Positions 1-7,845 of a stretch of DNA of 25,423 nucleotides are shown here, one piece after another. The stretch is from JABFRJ01 sp031365465. Its GTDB lineage: Bacteria > Pseudomonadota > Alphaproteobacteria > Rhizobiales > Hyphomicrobiaceae. Made by a program: the position numbers and the translations under genes. Numbering within the stretch: the stretch's first letter is position 1; every line of letters starts with the position of its first letter. The stretch is taken from the NCBI GenBank assembly GCA_031365465.1, contig JANLYD010000284.1:1-25423 (forward strand), in the 5' to 3' direction. Under the pieces are notes generated by a model. That model did not search any database. It was not told the origin of the DNA and saw only the letters and a list, made by a program, of their open reading frames with translations.

Positions 1-1
1 G

Positions 2-61
2 CGCCGGGTGATGTTGGGGCTACCGCTGACCGCAGAGGAAGGTGCACACAAAACGGCTTAA
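2..61 (+). CDS. Possible 3' end of a gene cut by the left edge
   Basis: An open frame enters from the left edge and ends with TAA at 59-61, reading as a 19-residue tail (RRVMLGLPL...HKTA). It is far too short to assign. The composition is protein-like, but another frame is also open from base 1 to about 180, so this may be chance. I do not recognise it. Confidence 0.2.
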   Translation, partial: RRVMLGLPLTAEEGAHKTA

Positions 62-204
62 AACCAATCGAAGGGGGCGGCCTCTGCGATCGTGTGTCGA
101 GTTCGTGCCATTGTAGCTCGACATTAGACTTTACCCCGACACGCCGCAGTCCCGCACTTGCGCCTCGGCTTGTCGGTTTGCCGCACTAACTCGCAAATAA
201 CCCC

Positions 205-222
205 AAAAAAGCGCGACCGCGC
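205..222 (-). terminator. Probable intrinsic terminator of the DAHP synthase gene
   Basis: Read on the minus strand, a GCGC/GCGC stem with a GGTC loop (211-222) is followed directly by six T residues (plus-strand A-run 205-210). It lies about 60 bases past the DAHP synthase stop, where a terminator is expected. The stem is only four perfect pairs, so this is moderate evidence. Confidence 0.5.
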
Positions 223-284
223 CAGCGATAGGCAAGCCTAGTTTGTAGACAATTTCTGCAAGTTGCAGCCACTTTTCCAAGACA

Positions 285-1703
285 TCATTCCGCCGCGGCG
301 GACGCAAGTGAGGCCGTCGCGGAAGCGATGCGCTCTTCCTTTAGTCGTTCGGCGATGAGAAACGCGAGTTCCAATGCCTGGTCCGCGTTGAGGCGAGGAT
401 CGCAATGGGTGTGGTAACGATCCGACAGATCGGTTTCGCTGATCGGGTTGGCGCCGCCCGTGCACTCGGTAACGGCCTGTCCGGTCATCTCGATGTGGAC
501 GCCGCCGGCGTGAGTACCCTCGCCGCGATGGATGGCGAAGAACTGGTCGACCTCTTTCAGAACGCGCTCGAACGGCCGCGTTTTATAGCCGTTGGCGGCG
601 GTGATCGTGTTGCCGTGCATGGGATCGCATGACCACACGACATTCCGCCCCGCACCTTTGGTGGCGCGCAGCAGTTTCGGCAGATGTGCGGCCACCTTGT
701 CGGATCCGAAACGCGCGATCAGCGTAAGGCGCCCCGGCTCGTTGTTGGGATCGAGGATATCGATCAACCGCAACAGCGCGTCGGGGTCGAGGCTCGGCCC
801 GCACTTCAATCCGATTGGGTTCTTGATGCCGCGCGCATATTCGACATGGGCATGATCGGGCTGCCGCGTGCGGTCGCCGATCCAGATCATATGACCGGAC
901 GTGGCGTACCAGTCGCCCGACGTTGAATCTTGCCGCGTCAGCGCGTGTTCGTAGCCGAGCAGCAGCGCCTCGTGGCTGGTGTAGAACGAGGTCCCCTGCA
1001 ACGCCGGTGTGTTCTCCGACGTGATGCCGCACGCTTTCATGAAGGCCAACGTTTCTGTAATGCGACCGGCAAGTTCCTCGTAGCGAGCAGCCTGCGGGCT
1101 GCCTTTGACGAAGCCGAGCATCCACTGGTGCACGCGTTCGAGGTCCGCGTAGCCACCGACTGCGAAAGCGCGCAGCAAGTTGAGGGTTGCCGCCGACTGT
1201 CTGTACGCTTCGAGCTGCCGCTTGGGATCGGGTTCGCGCGCTTCCTCGGTGAAATCGGGACCGTTGATGATGTCACCCCGGTAGCTGGCCAGGGTCACGC
1301 CCCCCTTGACCTCGGTCGGCGACGAGCGCGGCTTGGCGAACTGGCCGGCGATGCGCCCCACCTTCACGACCGGGAAGCCGCCGGCATAGGTCATGACCAC
1401 GGCCATCTGCAGGAACACGCGGAAGAAATCGCGGATATTGTTGGCCGAATGCTCGGCGAAGCTCTCGGCGCAATCGCCGCCCTGCAGCAGAAACGCATGG
1501 CCGGTTGCGACTTGGGCCAGCGATTGCTTCAGCCTGCGCGCCTCACCCGCAAAAACCAACGGTGGAAACGTCGCCAGCCGGCGCTCCACTTCGGCCAATT
1601 CGGCAGCGTCGCGGTACGTCGGAACCTGGCTGATCGGCTTGGCTTTCCAGCTCTCTGGCGTCCACTTGGCGGCTGAGGCAACGTTGGCTTTGGCGGCAGG
1701 CAT
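285..1703 (-). CDS. aroG: Class II 3-deoxy-7-phosphoheptulonate (DAHP) synthase
   Basis: Condenses phosphoenolpyruvate with erythrose 4-phosphate, the first step of the shikimate pathway to aromatic amino acids; cytosolic. The 472-residue product has the full length of plant/Mycobacterium-type (class II) enzymes. Family signatures are visible: LQGGDCAESF with the metal-binding Cys near residue 78, RIAGQFAKPRS at about 117-127, WSCDPMHGNT with the metal-binding His, GGVHIEMTGQ with the metal-binding Glu, and CDPRLNADQALELAF with the final Asp. The ATG at 1701-1703 is preceded by GGAG about ten bases upstream. The gene lies 96 bases after ccmG on the same strand and may be read from its own promoter or from the ccm transcript. 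The symbol is by convention for this class; aroF and aroH are also used. Confidence 0.96.
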   Translation of the reverse strand: MPAAKANVASAAKWTPESWKAKPISQVPTYRDAAELAEVERRLATFPPLVFAGEARRLKQSLAQVATGHAFLLQGGDCAESFAEHSANNIRDFFRVFLQMAVVMTYAGGFPVVKVGRIAGQFAKPRSSPTEVKGGVTLASYRGDIINGPDFTEEAREPDPKRQLEAYRQSAATLNLLRAFAVGGYADLERVHQWMLGFVKGSPQAARYEELAGRITETLAFMKACGITSENTPALQGTSFYTSHEALLLGYEHALTRQDSTSGDWYATSGHMIWIGDRTRQPDHAHVEYARGIKNPIGLKCGPSLDPDALLRLIDILDPNNEPGRLTLIARFGSDKVAAHLPKLLRATKGAGRNVVWSCDPMHGNTITAANGYKTRPFERVLKEVDQFFAIHRGEGTHAGGVHIEMTGQAVTECTGGANPISETDLSDRYHTHCDPRLNADQALELAFLIAERLKEERIASATASLASAAAE

Positions 1704-1799
1704 CAGATCGAAACTCCGAAAGGCATTGGGAACGCCTGCTTATAGGGCAAGCGGGAGGCGGCTGCACAGGACAATCCGCGGGGAACGTTCAGCCGGGGA

Positions 1800-2405
1800 T
1801 CAGCGCGCCCTGGCAATGGCCGGCACCAACACGCCATCCATGACTTCCGGCGTGATGGCACCGATGTGCTTGTAGACGACACGGCCGCGTCCATCGACGA
1901 TGAAAGTCTCGGGCATGCCATAAACGCCCCACTCGATCGCCGCGCGGCCGTTGGCGTCGGTGCCGATGGCGGCAAACGGGTTGCCATAGCGATTGAGGAA
2001 GCGGCGGGCGCCGGCCGGCGGGTCCTTGTAGTTGACACCCAGCAGGGGCGCACCGGTTTTCTCCGCCAGCAGGATCAGCAGTGGATGCTCGGCAACACAC
2101 GGCGCGCATGACGATTGCCAGAAGTTGACGATGACCGGTGTCCCGCGCGCGAGATCGGCGGCGGTGATGCCGGGCACCGTGGCGCCGTTGTCGGTGTAGC
2201 CGTCGAGCGGTGGTAGCGTCAGCGTCGGGGCAGCCTTGCCGATCAGCATCGACGGCAGCTTGGAAGGATCACCCGGCCGCAGCAACGCGCCCAGAAACAT
2301 CAGCGCAACCGCTGCGAAAACGGCGATAGGCGCGTAGCTGAGCCAGCTCCTGCGCGGCTGGTTGGCGGTGTCCGGAATTGTCGGTGTCTGGTGTGCTTCA
2401 GTCAC
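1800..2405 (-). CDS. ccmG: Thiol:disulfide oxidoreductase of cytochrome c maturation (CcmG/DsbE)
   Basis: A membrane-anchored periplasmic thioredoxin-fold protein that keeps the apocytochrome c haem-binding cysteines reduced before haem attachment. The 201-residue product has one N-terminal membrane anchor (about residues 23-42), then a thioredoxin domain with the active-site motif WQSSCAPC (Cys100 and Cys103). It also has the GVNYKD and YGMPETFIVD motifs typical of DsbE. The start is GTG (2403-2405) with AAGG nine bases upstream. It follows ccmD by 48 bases and is the last ccm gene before DAHP synthase. Confidence 0.95.
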   Translation of the reverse strand: MTEAHQTPTIPDTANQPRRSWLSYAPIAVFAAVALMFLGALLRPGDPSKLPSMLIGKAAPTLTLPPLDGYTDNGATVPGITAADLARGTPVIVNFWQSSCAPCVAEHPLLILLAEKTGAPLLGVNYKDPPAGARRFLNRYGNPFAAIGTDANGRAAIEWGVYGMPETFIVDGRGRVVYKHIGAITPEVMDGVLVPAIARAR

Positions 2406-2453
2406 GTGTTCGACCTTGCCGTTCTGATTGGTGGCTCGTTCCGGCTCGTTGGT

Positions 2454-2624
2454 TCAGCTGGACCGGCGACGGATCCCGCGCTGTTCAAGATCGGCCAATG
2501 CGCGGGCCTGCCGTTTGCCGTCCAGCACCAACCAGACGATCAAAACGCCGATGACAAGGGCCGTTACGGCATACGCCGATAAAATGAAACCGGCGAACGG
2601 ACCAAGATTGATCGCAAGCAGCAT
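2454..2624 (-). CDS. ccmD: Haem exporter protein D (CcmD)
   Basis: A 56-residue single-span membrane protein between ccmC and ccmG. It begins MLLAINLGPFAGFILSAYAV, has one hydrophobic segment (about residues 9-34), then a basic cytoplasmic tail (DGKRQARALADLEQRGIRRRSS). This is the standard CcmD layout. In the Ccm system I pathway CcmD helps release haem-loaded CcmE from the CcmABC complex. The ATG at 2622-2624 is seven bases after the ccmC stop, which indicates co-translation. Identity rests on position, size and topology more than on sequence motifs, since CcmD is poorly conserved. Confidence 0.88.
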   Translation of the reverse strand: MLLAINLGPFAGFILSAYAVTALVIGVLIVWLVLDGKRQARALADLEQRGIRRRSS

Positions 2625-2631
2625 GATCCAA

Positions 2632-3375
2632 TCAGCCTCCCGCCTGCTGCACTGCGGCGCGCTGCAACGAACTCACCCGGCGCCGCAGGACTTCGTTGCG
2701 CATCGCCTTGAGATGCAACGCGAGAAACAGCAGCGTGAAGCCCAGCGCGTTGATCAAAAGCGGCACGCGGAACGCCGCATCCAGCGTCGTCGTCAACTTG
2801 GTGGAGGGCTGATGCAGCGTGTTCCACCATTCGACAGAGAATTTGATCACGGGCAGCAGCGACACGCCGACCAAGGCGAGGATGGCTGTCAGTTTTGCGG
2901 CGGCGGTTTCGTCTTCGACCGACGCCCTCAGTGCGATGAGGCCGAGGTAGAGAAACAACAGCAACAGCATCGAGGTCAACCGAGCGTCCCACACCCAATA
3001 GGTGCCCCACATCGGCTTGCCCCACAGCGACCCCGTCACCAGCGCCAGCAGTGTGAACGCAGCCCCGATGGGGGCGGCAGCGCGTGCCGAAACATCCGCC
3101 AGCGGATGCCGAAACACCAGCAGCCCGAAACTGGACGCCGCGACGGTCAGGTACGCGGCCATCGCCAGCCACGCGCTGGGCACATGCACGTACATGATCT
3201 TGACCGTCTGCCCCTGCTGATAGTCAGCAGGCGACACCACGAACGCCTGATAGAGCCCGATTGCCAGCACACCGGCCGCCAACGCCGACAACCACGGCAA
3301 AATCCGAGCGGACACCGCCATGAAGCGCGTGGGGTTGGCCAACGACTGGACGAACGTGGGCTGGACAGGGGTCAT
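2632..3375 (-). CDS. ccmC: Haem ABC transporter permease / haem-handling protein CcmC
   Basis: An inner-membrane haem-handling protein that loads haem onto the chaperone CcmE during cytochrome c maturation. The 247-residue product has about six membrane segments and the tryptophan-rich WWD domain (WGKPMWGTYWVWD, about residues 118-130). The two family histidines are visible: His64 in MYVHVPSAW and His188 in the LHQPST context. I chose the ATG at 3373-3375; an upstream in-frame GTG at 3430-3432 would add 19 residues with no CcmC character. ccmA and ccmB, which often precede ccmC in alphaproteobacteria, are absent: the next gene upstream is divergent. Confidence 0.95.
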   Translation of the reverse strand: MTPVQPTFVQSLANPTRFMAVSARILPWLSALAAGVLAIGLYQAFVVSPADYQQGQTVKIMYVHVPSAWLAMAAYLTVAASSFGLLVFRHPLADVSARAAAPIGAAFTLLALVTGSLWGKPMWGTYWVWDARLTSMLLLLFLYLGLIALRASVEDETAAAKLTAILALVGVSLLPVIKFSVEWWNTLHQPSTKLTTTLDAAFRVPLLINALGFTLLFLALHLKAMRNEVLRRRVSSLQRAAVQQAGG

Positions 3376-3543
3376 GAGCGGTATGTAGCCATTTGCGGGT
3401 AGGCGGGCAATGCGACGGCGCAACACCGGCACAAAATACCGCTGGTAGGGGGCATGCGCAAAAGCACGTGGCTGGCTGATGCGGCCAGACTTGCCCCGGC
3501 GGCCGAAATAGGCTCCAACGCAGCAGTTGCACCGGAGATTGCC

Positions 3544-3987
3544 ATGTCACGCCTGACACTCGCACACGCCAATACCATCGTAACTGCGGCTCTGGCCGCC
3601 GGCCGGGCCCACAAATTCGAGCCGTTGACAGTGGTAGTGCTCGACGCGGGCGGGCATGTGGTCGCTATCCAGCGCGAAGACAATTCGGGCATCCTGCGGG
3701 TGGAAATCGCCACCGGGAAAGCCTATGGCGCGCTCGGCTTCGGCTTCGGCAGCCGCGAGTTGTTCGAGCGGAGCCAGAAGCAACCGGTCTTCATGTCGGG
3801 ACTGCCGGCCGTTGCGCAGGGCAAGTTCGTGCCCGTGCCGTCTGGCGTACTGATCCGCAACGGCGAAAATCACGTCATCGGCGCCGTCGGTATTTCCGGC
3901 GATACGTCCGACAACGACGAAATCGCAGCGCTTGCCGGTATCGCTGCGGCCGGGCTGATCGCCCAACCCGGAAAACTCGGCGCCTGA
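3544..3987 (+). CDS. GlcG/HbpS (DUF336) family haem-binding-like protein
   Basis: A 147-residue single-domain protein of the GlcG/HbpS fold. Family features are the start MSRLTLAHANTIVTAALAAG, the core LTVVVLDAGGHVVAIQREDN, the GKAYGALGFG segment and the C-terminal GAVGISGDTSDNDEIAA motif. Some members bind haem or act as sensor or degradation accessories; others sit in glycolate or diol operons with no settled biochemical role. The ATG at 3544 has GGAG six bases upstream. An in-frame extension back to 3454 adds 30 residues with no conserved features and was rejected. The crotonase gene follows 50 bases downstream on the same strand, so they are probably co-transcribed. No signal peptide is seen. 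Confidence 0.85.
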   Translation: MSRLTLAHANTIVTAALAAGRAHKFEPLTVVVLDAGGHVVAIQREDNSGILRVEIATGKAYGALGFGFGSRELFERSQKQPVFMSGLPAVAQGKFVPVPSGVLIRNGENHVIGAVGISGDTSDNDEIAALAGIAAAGLIAQPGKLGA

Positions 3988-4037
3988 CATCGACACGCCT
4001 TACCTCCCATGATCAAAGCGCACCCGCGAGATATGCT

Positions 4038-4823
4038 ATGACCGACAAAATGATCGCCCGTAAAGACGGGCACATCGGCACGATGATTTTCAACAATCCC
4101 GAGCGTCACAACGCCGTCTCGTTCGAGATGTGGGAAAAAGTCGGAACGATCCTCGAGGATTTTCGCGCCGATCCCGACATTCGCGTCGTAATCCTGACCG
4201 GCGCGGGCGGCAAGGCGTTCGTGTCGGGGGCGGACATCTCGAAGTTCGGCGACGAGCGGGGCACGGTGGATGCGCAAGCAAAGTACAACGCTACCACCGA
4301 GCGGATCTACACCGCTGTCGGCGCGTTTCCAAAGCCGACCATCGCGATGATCCGGGGTTTCTGCATCGGCGGCGGCCTGGGGCTGGCGATCGCCTGCGAC
4401 CTACGCTTCTGTACGGAAGGCTCGAAGTTCGCGCTGCCTGCAGCAAAACTCGGCCTCGGCTACGGCTACGCCGGCCTCGAGCGCTTCCTACAGACGATCG
4501 GTCCTGCGCACACCAAGGACATTTTTTACTCCGCGCGGCAGCTCGAGGCCACCGAGGCTTTGCGGATCGGGCTCGTCAATCGCGTGATTGCAGATGCCGA
4601 GCTGGAAGCGGTGACCACCAAATACGCGGAAACAGTAGCGGGCAACGCTCCGCTGACGGTCGCGGCGGTCAAGCACATCGCCGTCGAGTTGGCCAAGCCC
4701 GAGGCCCAGCGCGATCTCGCCAGCTGCAAGGCGAAAGTGGACGCCTGCTTCGCCAGCGCAGATTTCATCGAAGGCCGCACGGCGTTCATGGAAAAGCGCA
4801 AAGCCCAGTTCAAGGGCCGTTGA
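4038..4823 (+). CDS. Crotonase-fold (enoyl-CoA hydratase/isomerase family) protein without the usual catalytic Glu pair
   Basis: A 261-residue crotonase-superfamily protein. The CoA-binding/oxyanion segments are clear: GGKAFVSGADISKF (58-70) and RGFCIGGGLGLAIACDLRF (106-124). In classical enoyl-CoA hydratase two Glu residues activate water. By alignment to the GGGCEL and QPE motifs, the equivalent positions here are Gly115 (GGGLGL) and Ala135 (LPAAKLGLGYG). It is therefore unlikely to be a standard hydratase; an isomerase, thioesterase, decarboxylase or other crotonase chemistry is possible. The start ATG has a short GAG element seven bases upstream. It probably forms a two-gene unit with the GlcG-like gene. 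Confidence 0.9.
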   Translation: MTDKMIARKDGHIGTMIFNNPERHNAVSFEMWEKVGTILEDFRADPDIRVVILTGAGGKAFVSGADISKFGDERGTVDAQAKYNATTERIYTAVGAFPKPTIAMIRGFCIGGGLGLAIACDLRFCTEGSKFALPAAKLGLGYGYAGLERFLQTIGPAHTKDIFYSARQLEATEALRIGLVNRVIADAELEAVTTKYAETVAGNAPLTVAAVKHIAVELAKPEAQRDLASCKAKVDACFASADFIEGRTAFMEKRKAQFKGR

Positions 4824-4841
4824 TCAGCCCACCCGCCCACC

Positions 4842-4909
4842 TGCGGCCCGGCCGCACGTAGGCGACTGCCGTCGCGCGGTAGCGCGCCCCGGCCGGAGCG
4901 CGACCAGCG
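4842..4909 (+). repeat. Cluster of four tandem short hairpins
   Basis: Four perfect inverted repeats follow each other with gaps of at most about ten bases. They are TGCGGC-CCG-GCCGCA (4842-4856), GCGAC-TGCC-GTCGC (4861-4874), GCGCG-GTAG-CGCGC (4873-4886) and GCGC-GACCA-GCGC (4897-4909). No T-run follows on the plus strand. They begin 19 bases after the crotonase stop and may stabilise the mRNA 3' end or take part in termination of the GlcG-like/crotonase transcript. Confidence 0.45.
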
Positions 4910-4937
4910 CGTGAGGCCCAAACACGAGCCCCAAACA

Positions 4938-4965
4938 AGAAAAAAGGCCAGCTCGCGCCGGCCTT
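4938..4965 (-). terminator. Intrinsic terminator reading on the minus strand
   Basis: On the minus strand the stem AAGGCC (4960-4965 complement) pairs with GGCCTT (4944-4949 complement) across a ten-base loop and runs into TTTTTTC, the complement of the A-run at 4940-4945. It would end minus-strand transcription coming from the MFS transporter and unknown gene, or from a small RNA encoded between. Confidence 0.6.
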
Positions 4966-5253
4966 CAGGTTCCAATAGCGCAGCCGAGCAAACCAGGCAG
5001 CTGCGCCACTCCGCTTCTCTGACGATCATGATCGAGATCGCGATCGTGTCTGCTGTATCCGAATTCCCGACGAAAGCGTAACCGCGAGGGGCACCGCAAT
5101 TTCGCTTCCGCCACGACGCCGGATCGAGCGGCGATAGTGACAAGGTGCACCGGCACTTTGCGTTTTGGAAGGCTGGATTGGGGCGTATTTCGGAACACGA
5201 TGAATTTTAGCGGGTAAACTGAAAATAACTCCGGCGATATCATGCTTCGCCCG

Positions 5254-6321
5254 TTATGCCGTCCGCGCGCGGATACGCCATTCGAATGCGTCGTCGCCGT
5301 AATCGAGACGGCGCACCACTTGTAGCACCAGGAAGCGGTTGTGCACGGCCAGCGCGCCTTCATGCAAACCGTTCCAGGCCTCGAAGATGGCTGGTGACAG
5401 CGGCCCTAGGTTACGCATCAAACGCCAGGTTCGGCGGCGGACGATGGCTTCATCGCCGCGAATTTCCAGTTCGGCGCTGTCCCCTTCGCCGCGCGCCAGC
5501 GCCACCATGAAGCTGCCGAATGCCGCTGCATCGTCGCCCACGATGCCGAATGCAAGGCCCGCCGCCGCATACCCTTGTGCGCCGATCAGATGGCCGGTGA
5601 CGCGACCCAAATGCGCTGCGTCGGCCGGTCCGAAACAGTCGGCCAAACGTGGCAAGCCGGTTCGGATATATTCCATCGCATAGTTGCGCTGTGCCTTCGC
5701 CAGCCGGTCAGCAGGCCATTTGGACTCGGGCAAGCGCGGCGCTGCAGTGGCATCGAAACGCGGCGGCAGTTCACCGGGACGAAACTGCAGGCGCTCTTCG
5801 GGCGCGAGGGCATGCTCATGCTCGAGGAAGTAACCGGCGAGGCCGTGCTGTGCGTCCATCGTTTGCGCGGTGCATACGAAGCCTAGTCGTGGATTGCCCA
5901 GCGAAACACCATTTTGTGCGTACCAGCCGCGCAGCATCGCGCGCGAAACATCGCTCGGCACGCCGCATATCGCCGCCCCCGGATAGATCCAGCGCGGCGG
6001 CACGAACCGTACCCAAGCCTTGCGATCGCTCTCCCGCATGAACTCGACCGATACGCCGCCGATGCCGTTGCTGAGGTAATGGTAGGCCGCGCACGCCACC
6101 GCATCGGGCATGGAGCGCAAGCCGAGCTTGTCGAAACTCGACAGGAATTTCTCATGATGCTGATGCCGGAACACGCTGAACATCCAGCTTGCCGCATCCG
6201 CTGACGAACGCCGCGACACCAGACTAAGGATGAGCCCTGTGAAGAAGCTATGATAAAGCTCGGCCGCTGCCTTCATTTCGGCTGCGGACTGCAGTTGTTG
6301 TGCATCCCGTGTATCCGGCAT
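5254..6321 (-). CDS. Protein of unknown function, 355 residues
   Basis: I do not recognise this protein. It appears soluble, with no signal peptide or clear membrane span. The N-terminal part is helical (ELYHSFFTGLILSLVSRR). The middle is rich in aromatic, His and Cys residues (FVPPRWIYPGAAICGVPSD, GFVCTAQTMDAQHGLAGYFLEHEHAL). The C-terminal part (AIFEAWNGLHEGALAVHNRF...LDYGDDAFEWRI) vaguely recalls L-2-amino-thiazoline-4-carboxylate hydrolase-like proteins, but that is a weak guess. The ATG at 6319-6321 is chosen because it lies 11 bases after the MFS transporter stop; the frame stays open upstream only as an overlap of the transporter gene. The tight spacing suggests a shared substrate or pathway with the transporter. 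A terminator-like hairpin lies about 290 bases downstream. Confidence 0.75.
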   Translation of the reverse strand: MPDTRDAQQLQSAAEMKAAAELYHSFFTGLILSLVSRRSSADAASWMFSVFRHQHHEKFLSSFDKLGLRSMPDAVACAAYHYLSNGIGGVSVEFMRESDRKAWVRFVPPRWIYPGAAICGVPSDVSRAMLRGWYAQNGVSLGNPRLGFVCTAQTMDAQHGLAGYFLEHEHALAPEERLQFRPGELPPRFDATAAPRLPESKWPADRLAKAQRNYAMEYIRTGLPRLADCFGPADAAHLGRVTGHLIGAQGYAAAGLAFGIVGDDAAAFGSFMVALARGEGDSAELEIRGDEAIVRRRTWRLMRNLGPLSPAIFEAWNGLHEGALAVHNRFLVLQVVRRLDYGDDAFEWRIRARTA

Positions 6322-6332
6322 GACGGGCCCCG

Positions 6333-7643
6333 CTATCGAGTGGCGCGCGTGTTGCCGCGGGCGCGAAGGCGTCGGTGCGCCGGCAGATAGAACAGCAAAC
6401 CGAGGATCTGAAGCGCGAAAAAGGTGCCGAACGCCGTGCGATAGGCCACAAGCGGAAACCCACCCGCCGGCGTCAGCGGAAACAAATCGATGATCGCGCC
6501 GATTGCCCATTGGGCGAAGAATGCGGTCGTGAAAATCATCAGGTTCATCGCCGAATTGGCGCGCCCTGACAAAGCCGCGCCAAAGTATCCCGACAGCCAC
6601 GGGAACGCGAGCACGACCACCTGACCGAGCATGCCGAAGAACAACCACGCCGGCAGCACCAAGACGTTGCAGAAGATCAGCACCTGCGATGTGAAGAACG
6701 CGGCCAAGAAGCCGAGCAGCACGTCAAGCGTACTGATGCCCTGCCGCGTCAACCGGTCGGCTGCCGCGCCTGTGCCGAGTATGCCGATGAAGAATGCCAT
6801 TGCCATCACAAACAAGTTGTTGGCGACAGCAGCACGATCAAGTCCGCCGACGTCACGCCACCAAGGCCCCGCCCACAACGTCTGCACAGCGATGTGCGTC
6901 CCTGCGGTCAGCCCGATCAGCGGCGCCAACCGCAAAAACGCAGGGTCGCGCATGATTGCCCACACGCTGGCCATTTGGCTCGACAGCGGCTGCGGCTTGC
7001 CGACCACATCGGGCTTCGGCACCACCACGAAAATCAATCCCGAAATCAGCGAGACGATGCCAGCGAGCGCCATGAAGACAGCACGCCATCCCCATTGCGC
7101 GACCATCCATTGCATCGGCGCGGTCGACACCATCAGTCCCAGCCCACCGAGCGACATGACACAAGCACTGGCGAGCGCTCGGCGGCTCTCCGGCACCCAC
7201 ACGACGACCGCCTTGAAGCTACTCATCAGGCCGCCAGCAAACCCCAGCCCGATCAAAGCGCGCGCAAAAGTCAGCGTCCAAAGACCTTGACCAACTGAAA
7301 ACAGCAGGGCTCCGACAGCGGCGACCGCCAGCAACGCAGACTGCACCCGGCGCGGACCGTATCGATCGAGCAGAATGCCAAGCGGTAACTGGAACAGCGC
7401 AAAAGCGAACAGATAGGCAGCCGTCAACAAGCCGAGCTGGCCGGCGTCCAGTCGCAACTCGCGCACCAGATCAGGCGCGACGATCGCGTTCACCGCGCGG
7501 AACAGATAAGACATGAAATAGCCGAGTCCGAACGGCAGAAGCGCCATGAGAGCCAGCTTCAGTCCGAACGGCTTGGTGGCGGGTTCAGCGTTGCGGGAGG
7601 GTGCGGCAGCGATCGGCGAGGGCGACAATGTCTTCAGTGGCAC
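6333..7643 (-). CDS. Major facilitator superfamily (MFS) transporter
   Basis: A 436-residue polytopic inner-membrane carrier with about twelve membrane segments. The loop between helices 2 and 3 carries the MFS motif A (GILLDRYGPRRVQ). A second cytoplasmic signature is ARALIGLGFAGGLMSSFKAVVVWVPESRR, similar to sugar-phosphate or organic-anion type MFS proteins. The substrate cannot be told from sequence. The GTG start (7641-7643) has GGAG seven bases upstream, which supports it over the internal Met33. It is the first gene of a probable two-gene unit with the unknown gene downstream and is divergent from the pncC-like gene, with a 202-base spacer. Confidence 0.92.
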   Translation of the reverse strand: MPLKTLSPSPIAAAPSRNAEPATKPFGLKLALMALLPFGLGYFMSYLFRAVNAIVAPDLVRELRLDAGQLGLLTAAYLFAFALFQLPLGILLDRYGPRRVQSALLAVAAVGALLFSVGQGLWTLTFARALIGLGFAGGLMSSFKAVVVWVPESRRALASACVMSLGGLGLMVSTAPMQWMVAQWGWRAVFMALAGIVSLISGLIFVVVPKPDVVGKPQPLSSQMASVWAIMRDPAFLRLAPLIGLTAGTHIAVQTLWAGPWWRDVGGLDRAAVANNLFVMAMAFFIGILGTGAAADRLTRQGISTLDVLLGFLAAFFTSQVLIFCNVLVLPAWLFFGMLGQVVVLAFPWLSGYFGAALSGRANSAMNLMIFTTAFFAQWAIGAIIDLFPLTPAGGFPLVAYRTAFGTFFALQILGLLFYLPAHRRLRARGNTRATR

Positions 7644-7845
7644 AAGCGGTCTCCGGATGGTGGCCGCATGCTGCAGCGTCTGGCTGTCCTTGGCTCACAA
7701 AACCATCGACCGCCGAAATGCGCAAGCCGACATCGGGGTGGCACCTCAGCGCCGGATTTGGTAGAGTGAGGGTGAGTGAGAAACAGGGCCTCCCAATAGC
7801 CACGCCAGCGTGGGTTCAGCCGTTAACCTGCAAGTGCGAGTGCTC

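Larger units (their letters stand above)
4824..5253. other. 430-base intergenic region with clustered hairpins, no gene recognised
   Basis: This region lies between the convergent ends of the crotonase gene and the minus-strand unknown gene. No convincing coding frame was found. The left part (4842-4909) holds four short perfect stem-loops in a row, the centre has a terminator-like hairpin (4944-4965), and a 7-bp stem lies at 4978-5006. Around 5021-5047 the sequence is full of GATC-containing short palindromes. The stretch 5050-5253 shows nothing I can name. Confidence 0.6.

Noticed and set aside
31..88. 8-bp inverted repeat CGCAGAGG ... CCTCTGCG near the left edge
   Set aside because: The 42-base spacer and lack of a T-run make it unlikely to be a terminator; could be chance.
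930..1676. A 248-codon plus-strand frame opposite the DAHP synthase gene
   Set aside because: DAHP synthase motifs cover the whole interval on the minus strand.
4966..5040. tRNA-like look of the minus-strand sequence (GGAGTGGCGCAGCTGCCTGG)
   Set aside because: No matching acceptor strand, no T-loop GTTCRA and no anticodon arm could be folded.
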